64,000 bases of DNA from Symbiodinium natans (taxonomy: Eukaryota; Sar; Dinophyceae; Suessiales; Symbiodiniaceae): assembly GCA_905221605.1 (NCBI GenBank), contig CAJNDS010000047.1, forward strand, positions 494,001 through 558,000. The letters are read 5' to 3'. The notes below the pieces were generated by a model that worked only from the letters and a program-made list of their open reading frames with translations, made no database searches and had not been told where the DNA came from. The stretch's first letter is position 1; the number at the start of each line of letters is the position of its first letter. Positions 56,450-64,000 of the stretch are shown here, in pieces. Position numbers and translations under genes: made by a program.

Positions 56450-56690
56450 TCATCGCGCCATGGCCCTTGGGGTAGGCTCGTCCCGGCTCTTTTCGCTCTC
56501 CCAGAGATATGCGAACTCCACACAATACATCATTTTGCTGGGAGCCACCAGCCGCACCTTGCGAATCTTTGTCGCTTCTGGCACGAACCCAAGCAGCTGC
56601 AAGAGCCGGTCATGGACATGCTCCTCTGAGTAATCGAAGGTGTAACAGTAAACGCAGAACTTCGGCAAGCCCACCTGCAGAATTGCAACG
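56450..56690 (-). CDS. TRM5: last exon
   Basis: From a TTGCAG acceptor the frame reads VGLPKFCVYCYTFDYSEEHV, LLGFVPEATKIRKVRLVAPS and KMMYCVEFAYLWESE, ending at TGA 56450. The VRxVAPxKxMxCVxF pattern is the conserved C-terminus of the family. Confidence 0.85.
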
Positions 56691-59051
56691 GACCCTAGGA
56701 CTGTCACACTCGCAACAGTCTTTCCCACCCCTCACTATGATCTCTTAGGATTCACTCCAATCCCACTCGCAGGACATATCCCGTTTCGCGGAAGGGGCCT
56801 TTGAGGCGTTTGAAGCATCCACCATGCAGTTTCGCAGAGGCCGCAACTCTCCACAAAGCATCTCCAGCCTGGCTTTCCCAAGCAGAAACAACCCAAAGAA
56901 GCCCTACTAAGAAGCCCCACCAAAAAGGCCCTCCCTAAGGATAACAAACAAAAAACTCCCTTCGACGCAGCCCGGCAGCGCCAGCTCCGGCAGATTGAAC
57001 GCCAAGCGGGTGATGCTGACCTCCAGCCGAGGCATTCCGAGGTGTTTAAGGCGGAAGTTGTCTCAGCCTAAGCCATTTTATCTCTAACGGCAACGGGCCC
57101 TTTTGGAACTGAAAGACTGAAAGACGGATTCGGCCTTGGGAAAGCCGAGCCCGAGGTCGCCCCAGCTTCCATGGAGGGCGCTGCGGAGCAGCGGCCGCGC
57201 GTCCATCTGAAGGACCTCCATCTTCAGGCGATTCCTTCTTGGAGCGTGGCACTCTTGGCACTCTGCCACCGGGAAAAAAATGTAAGCGAATACTGTGTAT
57301 TTGTGTATACTCATTAAAGAGAGGAGAGAAGTCAACAGGGGAGAAACGGAGAGTGAATGGGGGTCTGTCTCTCCCCCAAGCACTCCTCCGGGCATTCTCT
57401 TTTGCGGCGGCGGCGGCTGCTGGGTTGAGATCGTTTGCCACCACGTGGCAACCCCTCCTTGGAGCACTCTGAGCACTCTGAGAGGCCGATGGCTCTGGCT
57501 CCTCTAACGACCCGAGAACCATGAAAAGAGGTCCCCGCGCCTGGCGCAAAGCAAAGCCAAAGCCCCAACGCCAGCAGCCAAGTCCACAAACACCTCTGCG
57601 AGCCGTGTGGTGGCTGGGTAACTTTGGCTTCCAGTCAGTAGGTCACCAATTTGCCATGTTAAGACCTTGAAAAGCCGTAGAGTACTAGAAGCAGTAGAAG
57701 ACCTTCTTAAAGGTAGGTGGCCTTTTTGTTCAGCGATGAAGCTGCATGACATGAGGCCCCTCTTCCCTGATCCCACCTCGCCCTCTCCACATTTGCCAGA
57801 AAGGCGTCCGCGCTCGCTCGCCAAGCGCGAGTTCCAGTAGACCTTCAGAACACAAGCACCCTTCGGTTGTACTGCTCAGCCTCAACTACCCGTTCTTGAC
57901 AAACACACGAACACACATTAAGGCCTTCCGAAAATCGAATTTGAGCTTGAGCCCGAACTCCTTCAGCTCGACCTCCGTGTCTGCTTCCCCCGCGATTACC
58001 TGTCCAACTCGTCAAACATCTTCTTCGTTACTCTGAGGACTCTGAGGTATCCCCGGCATCGCGAACATCGGGGTCCGGTTCACAACTTGGCGCCACAACT
58101 CGGAGTTGTTGCTCTCTCTTTCTCAGCAGTGCCTAAACTAAGTCCTGACCGACCCACACACGCAAAAAGCAGGCCAAGCCGCCAAGCAGCGAAACATGCA
58201 AAAGGGCTAAATGATGCTAAATGCAAGAAGAGAGTGCTGCAATCCAACAAACTTCAAGACTTGCGACACGCGCACTGCCTCCATGTCGAAGGTTCGATAT
58301 TGATGTGAAACCGTGCCGCGCTTCGCAACAACAGTCCGCACGTTCTTGGACTTGTCCATGAGAACCTGATGCGGGTGAACTTCTGAATTTCAGAACGGCT
58401 CTGGTCTTTTGAGGCCTGCCCTTACACGATCCACACGCCTGACCGATGAGATGGCGATGTGGCCAATGCTCTTGAAGCAAGTTGAAATGCGCGATGTGGC
58501 CCAAGACCTCGTAGCCCATGGGCACCGTTACATCAGCAGGGAGCAACAGCGTGAGGGCTTCCTTATAGTTGAAGTTTGCATAGCCGAGTTCGAGCTCGTA
58601 GGTTGTAAAGGACCCCTGAAAAGCCTCGATTGCGTTGTGAGCTTCCGCTCCAAGGCTCTGGGGAGTCACGCCCGGTGCCAGCAGCAGCAGGCTGCTGCCT
58701 GGCTCGGCGCCGCCCTCCTCCGTGACGACGTTCACCACGTTCACCACGTTCACCACGTTCACCACGTTCACCACGTTCACCACGTTCACCTGGTTCACCG
58801 CGTTCGCGGCCTTCGCAACGGCGTCGGCGGCGCCCGCAGAGCTCGGGTCTCGCTTTTGGGCCCGTTTTTTGGCCCGCTTTTGGGCCCGCTTCTTGGCCCA
58901 TCCGAGGCAGAAAGGGAGCACTTCGGGGTGCTGCCGGAGCCGATAGGCGCCGTCCTCCGGCACCTTCACGGCACAGAGCTGCTCCGATCGGTCGAAAGCC
59001 GCCCGATCCACGCGATCCACACGATCCACGCAGCGACGCAGCACACTGAAA
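56450..59051 (-). CDS. TRM5: tRNA (guanine37-N1)-methyltransferase, TRM5/TRMT5 family
   Basis: TRM5 methylates G37 next to the tRNA anticodon using S-adenosylmethionine. The minus-strand exons are: 59051-58439 (AAFDRSEQLCAVKVP; GYEVLGHIAHFNLL, HLIGQ), 58365-about 58275 (VLMDKSKNVRTVVAKRG, YRTFDME), 57998-57918 (VIAGEADTEVELKEFG, FDFRK), about 57840-57792 (VYWNSRLASERGRL), 57595-57541 (VFVDLAAGVGALALLCA), 57457-about 57380 (CHVVANDLNP), about 57220-57138 (VLQMDARPLL), about 57055-56955 (RLAFNLPELAL) and about 56690-56450 (CYTFDYSEEH, RLVAPSKMMYCVEF, stop). Motifs run in TRM5 order, including the AdoMet loop and the NLP active-site motif. Several introns begin AG|GC. A repeat-encoded insertion sits in the first exon. 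One short exon near 56.8 kb may be missing, and the start codon is uncertain. Confidence 0.9.
57380..57605 (-). CDS. TRM5: AdoMet-binding exons
   Basis: VFVDLAAGVGALALLCA ends TGCGCCAG|GC at 57541. The next exon begins at 57457 after CTCCAAG, completing ARRGCHVVANDLNP. This corresponds to the family's DxFAGVGPF and ANDLNP motifs. Confidence 0.85.
58439..59051 (-). CDS. TRM5: first recognised exon, with repeat-encoded insertion
   Basis: DRAAFDRSEQLCAVKVPEDG matches the N-terminal D1 domain. A Lys/Arg/Ala-rich stretch and a run of VNV units follow, then FTTYELELGYANFNYKEALT, PADVTVPMGYEVLGHIAHFN and LLQEHWPHRHLIGQ. The exon ends GGTCAG|GCGTGT and joins VLMDKSKN in phase, recreating HLIGQVLMDK. 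Confidence 0.85.
58725..58797. repeat. ACGTTCACC 9-bp repeat inside TRM5 coding sequence
   Basis: Eight near-perfect ACGTTCACC units encode repeated Val-Asn-Val on the minus strand within the TRM5 exon. Because the unit is 9 bp the frame is preserved. Confidence 0.9.
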
Positions 59052-60867
59052 GAGCTCCCCCTCGAAGCCCGGATCTCCCTCACATCCCTCACATCCCTGA
59101 GGCATGTGCGCGGAAGGACTGAAAATGCAAGGCTTGCACTCCATGCGCTAAGGAAGCCACGGAAGCCACAGAAGCCAGGAAGCACTCCCGTGCAGCACTT
59201 GCAGCGCTTACTCATGTTACGGATCCCGCATCCAAAAAAAAACTGTCTCGGAAGCATTTCAATCTACTTCATCGCTCGACTGCACCTGCAAGCGGTTGCA
59301 TCAACGGCTTGTCTACCAACCAAAACCAAACAACAAGATGTGGAGCAACACTGTCACGAGAGCATCAAATCGAATTGACACTTGAGCCTCTATGGCTGCA
59401 GATGCAAAAAGCGTCAAAAAGAGTAGTACAGCGCACTTGACCTTTCCAAAAGAAGCTGCGAACCAATGAGTTGCGTTGCGTGATGTTGCGTGTTGTCGAC
59501 TTACGGCTCTTCCTGCTCCTGTTTTGGTAGAGGGCTCCTCATCTGTAGGGCGCCACCTGTATGGCACGAAACCTGGAAGCAGAGACTTTGTTGGCTGTGG
59601 TGTCTGATCGAGAAAATGCCTTGCACACCACGCCTGGGCCATGTAGCACTGCAGAAAGGTAGCTGATCTGGCGCAGCAGAAGCACTCGCAGCCGCAAGAA
59701 GCCAAGTGAATGCAATGTACCCCGGCGCTGCTCGAAGCTTCAAGCCAATGCTGGTCGCACCAATAAGCAGGCCACTTCGATGCCTGAGCTCTGCGATGCC
59801 CCTTGAAACCCTGCCTGCTGTTGCCGTTGCCTACATATGCCTACATATGCCTACACATGCCTACATATGCCTACATGCCTACCCTGTTGCCTATCCAACT
59901 TCACTCATTGATGAGATTCCGACCGAAGAGCGCCAGCTCTATGATGCCATGGTCCCAAAACCCAATCTGACGAGTACAGTTCTGTGGCGCTGCTTGACGT
60001 TGTGCGCTACCCACAGCTGCGCACAAAGCTCTGGGATACTGGCAGGATGTATCCAGCCTTGGGTGTGGTGCGACAACGCATCTGTTCAAGGAAAACTGCG
60101 CCAAAGTGGGCTGCAATAGGCCCCACACCGTGGTAGACGGCGCTGGCCGAGAGGAAAGCCACCAAGCCGAGGGTCAGGAAAGGCGCCACGCCGGCAAGTC
60201 GACTGCACGGGGAAGTGAACTGACTCTATCTGACCCCAAAATTTTTTTTCTGATACTGACAGCTCGTCAGCTCTCTGAAATTTGAAATTGAAATTGTTTT
60301 TTCTCCTCTCGCGCCCCGTTTCTCGCACGAGCTGAGCAGGCTGTGGCAACATGCGCACCAAAGTGGATCTGCAACCTTCCGCCCATTCCACGGCTGTTCC
60401 ACGGCTGTGCCTCGGCTATCCCACGCCTGCATACGCGCCGCGCTTGTTCTGCTTTCACTATTGGTGGTTTTGATTGGTTTTGATGTAGACTCCTATGTAT
60501 GACGCTGTTTCGATCGGCATTGCTGCCTCTATCCGTGGTTGTTTCCCCTGCACGCGTCCTCCAGCAAACTCTGCCATCGATCACAGCAACTGCGAGTTCG
60601 GTTGGATGCGTGACCGGCAACTTTGCCACTTCGCCGTTCGCTTCGCCATTCATCAATCTATCAAGCCTTTTCGCGCACATAGGCATCGTCAAACCATGTC
60701 CAAGAACAAGCGATTCAGGTGTCCAGTTCATGGCATAATTACCTGTTAATTGAACTTGACAGAAAAATTGCCGCCGAAGCATTTCCTGGGTTTTGGCTGC
60801 TTTGGCAGCCTTGTGCACAAGAGCCAGAGAGCCACCATGCTGCCCACCAGGGCCATAGCCTCATGTA

Positions 60868-60933
60868 TTCGACCATGTCGTCGAAACGGTCAGGGTGCTC
60901 CGCAATTCCCGATACATTTTTGCGACAGAGCTC
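60868..60933 (-). CDS. Possible 14-3-3-like exon fragment
   Basis: The frame reads MELCRKNVSGIAEHPDRFDD then MVEYM and meets an ATGAG|GC donor. 14-3-3 proteins, phosphopeptide-binding adaptors, start with a similar AKLAEQAERYDDMVEAM helix. No other 14-3-3 exon was found in the window, so this may be a fragment or a chance match. Confidence 0.25.
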
Positions 60934-61581
60934 CATTTGACATGGCAGAAAGTGCAATTACGAAAATGCAGCTGACTTGATCCGCCAACCTGCACGAAAC
61001 ACTCAAGCTGCATGCATTCGCACGCGCAATCCAAAAGGGCCATCACTGGATCAATCCGCATGCCGCTACGGCCCTCTAAGTCGGGACCTTTAATGTCGCG
61101 GGGGATTCAGCAGGATGGTGCGGGAAGAAAAGGGCGTGGGGAAGAACCAAAACGTGGAGAAACAAATCAAGAACATTTTAACATGTCCAGCCTCGCTGCT
61201 GTGCAACAGGCATCGTAATCTGTCTGGTGATCCTGCATCACGGACATGTACGTGTTTGTCAAACAAAGCCGAAATGCCTACAACCAAGCTTGCTGCCAAG
61301 CTGCATGACCGCTGAAGCGGGCGGGGTCAGCCATGCAAACACCAAACACAATGAACCACCCACGCATGCAAACATGCAATTGTCTGCGCAGCTGCTGTGG
61401 GGATTGATTGGTTCGTGCACTGGAAAACTACATGACAGGCTGCACATCAACCCTTACCGACTTACATCATCGCCACTCAGTTCCTAGTCAGATCCACATG
61501 TCATGCTGTACGCGAGAAAGCCGATCCTCCACTACAAATGCCAAGATATTCACAACAGGGCTGTGGCGCAACGTCAAAACT

Positions 61582-61599
61582 GAGGCTTTTTGGCTCAAG
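61582..61599 (+). other. Spliced-leader-like motif
   Basis: GAGGCTTTTTGGCTCAAG matches the last 18 bases of the dinoflagellate spliced leader at about 15 of 18 positions, with the last 12 (TTTTGGCTCAAG) exact. Such relics mark DNA re-integrated from trans-spliced mRNA. No coding sequence could be assigned downstream on this strand. Confidence 0.35.
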
Positions 61600-61868
61600 T
61601 TGGTCTCGTCCGCCCCTAAGCAGCCCGTGCTGCGTGTGCCGCGTGCCGATTGTGGGCAAAAACAAAAATATAACCCTTGTGAGTGCTGCTTGCAAGTTGT
61701 GGCGCAGAGTCTCTGCGCATCGCCACGCGTCATGTTTTCGCCCACGCCCCCGATTAACCGGTTGGGGAGGGACTCGGATTTTTTTTCCCGCCCGCAGTCA
61801 GGTGTCCCGGTGTCGGCACACGCAGGGATGCCCTCACAGCCTGCTGGGCGTTGGCGGCAGGTGGCCTG

Positions 61869-64000
61869 CTAGAAGCTCCCCGGGTCACGGGGCCCCACGA
61901 TGGGCAGCTCGAGAAGCGAGCAGGCGTGCGCGCGCAGGGCGGCAAAAAATGCCAGCGCCGTCCAGCGCCGCATCAGCGCTTGCCTCGCCCCTGCTGCACA
62001 CCACGGCGCCCTCTGGCGAGCCCGCGCCCGCGCCAGCAGCCGAAGAAAGGTGAGCGTGGGACGGCTGATGCGTCCGCCAACCTCAACTCCGACCACAACC
62101 AGTCGGCAGCGCCGCGCCTGCTGGAATTCCGGGTAGGTCCGGTGCTTGCGGTCGACTGCCTGGTTCAGCGCGAGGCCTGGCTCGTGGTCGGCCCGCGGAC
62201 GCGGCTCGCCATCACGGCGTATGGGGCTAACGATCGTCGCGTCAACGGCGATCTGCGCACCCTGCCATATGGGGAGGCCGTTGGCCACCACCTCGATCCG
62301 GCGCCCGTCGGCCGTTGGCACATCCAGGTTGAGGTCATGCATGGCGACATGGACGGCGACTCGGGCGCCTGCTTCTCTACAGGTACGAAAAAAAGTACGA
62401 GCCGCTGCCTGCTCAATGGAGCCTGCTCTCCTGGCCAGCACACAAACTTGCGCACATGCGGAGCGGTGGCCCCCGTAGACGTCCAAGCCTGCACCACAAA
62501 GAGCAGCGCCGCGGGGCAAGCGGGAGGGGTAACCGAAGTCTGCGCGGAGCAGCATGACGCGGTACTCCTCATCCGGCACTCTGATATCAGAGGTTGTGGG
62601 GAAGGCCGTGAAGGCACAACTCGCGGCTTCCCCTGCCTGAGACAGCAGCAGCGCCCGAGACGTTGGGTCCAGTCCGGAGAAAAGCGTCTCGAGCACGCGC
62701 TTGTCAGTGGCAGTGGTGGCCGCGTGTTGCCAACCCGGTTTTCCGAATCCGCCAGGGTCATGGCGCGCGCGTCGGCGCGCTGTTTCTGGGCTCGTCGCAG
62801 AAAAATGGGCCCAAGTGGGCGCGGGGAAACCGAGCGGGCGCAGCTGGCGCGCCGCGTGGTCGGCCTCGCGCGTGCTGGGGGGTGTGCATGGGTGTGCCGG
62901 GCGCGTTTGGGGCTAGCAGCGGGCGACCCAGGTCAGCGAGCACGCCTGGGTGGTGTTCGCCCAGCGTGCACAAGGTCTCCGCCCACGAGCCCCAGTAAGC
63001 CGAGTGGCTTTGCTTCTCCGCAGACCCGAGTCCCAGTCCGCCCATGCTGAGGGGGAGCTGTGCTCGACGGGCGCTAAGGTCGGGGAGGGGCATTTCATTC
63101 ACGATCCCCCCCAACAGCCTCGCGAGGCAGCGCAGGACCGCGGCATCATGCTTGGCGGCGAAGTCTGCTGTGTCGGAGGGCGGCACGGTCCGTACCAAGA
63201 TACGTGCATCGAAGCGGCACAGTACAGCAACAGCCACGCTGACTGCAGGTGGGGCACGCCCGGGAGCTGCTGGAGCAGACGGTCTTGCTCGCGCAAACGC
63301 TGCGTGAGCTTTTCGGCGACGAACGCCCGGCTTCCGCTAGGGCTTCCCAAGACCACCACGCATTGCTGGGCCTCTGCGCGCGCCCAACTTCCGGTCCAAC
63401 AGGGGTTGGCAGGGTCCTCGGTGGGGAGCTGCCCTGGTGGTTCCCCACCTGCGAGGTTCCACACACGTGTCTTGTGGCTTGCCCAGATGCACCTGGATGT
63501 TCGCGTGCCGTGCAAGGGCTTCCCGAACGTGGCCGAACTGGCTCCGTCACGTAGATGTCATCAAGGAAGGCATACAACGTGTCCGACGGGTGGAGCCGGG
63601 CACGGACCTCCAGCAACGCTTTGTGATGGCCCAAGGCGAACAGGGAAGGCATCAACGGATCACCTTGCTCTCCGCCTTCCCCTTGCCGCACTTCGTGAGC
63701 CCGGCCCTGCTCGTCATAAAAGATGTAAACGCTGGGGGAGCCACAAAAAAGGGCCACGTACGGAAGAAGGCCTGCAGCTCGGGACGGTCTGCAAGCGCCG
63801 ACAGCATGTTTTGCCGGGATATGTGGGCCCATCCGTGGCCGCACGCACCGCCCGCACGAGGGCTTCGGCACCTGCCTTAATGCCGAGGGCATACCGAAAC
63901 GGCGCGCAGGCTCGCTGGAATTCCCCAGTGAGCTGCTGCGCCATCGTGCGAGCGACTACGCGCCGGAACGCATCCCCCATGACCAGGGCTCGTACGCCAC
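61869..64000 (-). mobile_element. Degenerate non-LTR-type retroelement: reverse transcriptase plus C-terminal endonuclease-like domain
   Basis: The element enters from the right edge. GDAFRRVVARTM and FRYALGIKAGAEALVRA (about 63975-63830) are RT finger/palm segments. After a frame change, GGEQGDPLMPSLFALG (about 63670) and YAFLDDIYV (about 63560) give the catalytic QGDP and FxDD motifs. Further frame changes lead to KTRVWNLAGGEPP (about 63470), LREQDRLLQQLPGVP, VPPSDTADFAAKHDAAVLRC and LPLSMGGLGLGSAEK (the RT thumb, about 63050). The last frame (62696-61869) holds CGAGLDVYGGHRSAC, a Cys/His cluster, GRRIEVVANGLPIWQGAQIA, DATIVSP and RCRLVVVGVEVGG, as in restriction-like endonuclease tails of this dinoflagellate family. 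At least three frameshifts make it non-functional. The 5' part lies outside the window. Confidence 0.85.

Larger units (their letters stand above)
59060..61860. other. Unassigned spacer with exon-like fragments and a CTACATATGC repeat
   Basis: A 10-bp CTACATATGC repeat lies at about 59828-59882. Minus-strand blocks near 59500-59743 (hydrophobic leader MKLRAAPGYIAFTWLLAAAS) and 60500-60750 are open, but no family is recognised. A possible 14-3-3-like exon and a spliced-leader-like motif are listed separately. Confidence 0.4.

Overview
The window looks like nuclear DNA of a dinoflagellate, most probably a member of the Symbiodiniaceae. Three things point there. Introns repeatedly use GC donors in an AG|GC ... 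AG|G context. Every gene I can recognise lies on the minus strand, as in the long unidirectional gene clusters of these genomes. The right end carries a degraded retroelement of the reverse-transcriptase plus restriction-like-endonuclease type common in Symbiodinium. Gene density is low, and most sequence is intron, spacer or tandem repeat. No rRNA, tRNA, CRISPR array or bacterial-type operon was seen.

Layout, in plus coordinates with all genes reading right to left. 1-11.7 kb: no recognisable gene; several exon-like minus-strand blocks, a triplicated repeat with G runs (4.57-4.91 kb) and G-rich duplicated repeats (9.86-10.47 kb). 11.78-21.1 kb: a many-exon, strongly diverged elongation-factor-2-like GTPase. 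21.85-29.8 kb: an M35/aspzincin-like metallopeptidase whose last exon (21.85-22.04 kb) is separated from the HExxH exon (29.0 kb) by almost 7 kb holding a composite of tandem arrays (22.7-25.8 kb). 30-36 kb: no recognised gene. 36.39-37.52 kb: an intact, single-exon ABHD18-like alpha/beta hydrolase. 38.2-44 kb: microsatellites and one convincing but unidentified exon. 44.04-46.4 kb: a Ser/Thr protein kinase in many small exons. 46.5-51.3 kb: mostly unassigned. 51.3-53.34 kb: a DHHC palmitoyltransferase. 54.0-55.7 kb: an array of C-run-bearing repeats followed by a 31-bp repeat. 56.45-59.05 kb: a tRNA (guanine37-N1)-methyltransferase (TRM5). 59.1-61.8 kb: unassigned, with a possible spliced-leader relic. 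61.87-64.0 kb: the frameshifted retroelement, running off the window.

The recognised genes are ordinary eukaryotic housekeeping or regulatory families and do not form one pathway. Two, TRM5 and the EF-2-like protein, relate to translation. The most unusual item is the EF-2-like gene. Its fold can be traced from the P-loop to domain V, yet the catalytic His of the G3 motif reads Gln, the G4 motif is not canonical, and the diphthamide loop is not visible. Exon boundaries are by-eye splices on both strands, with no transcript support.
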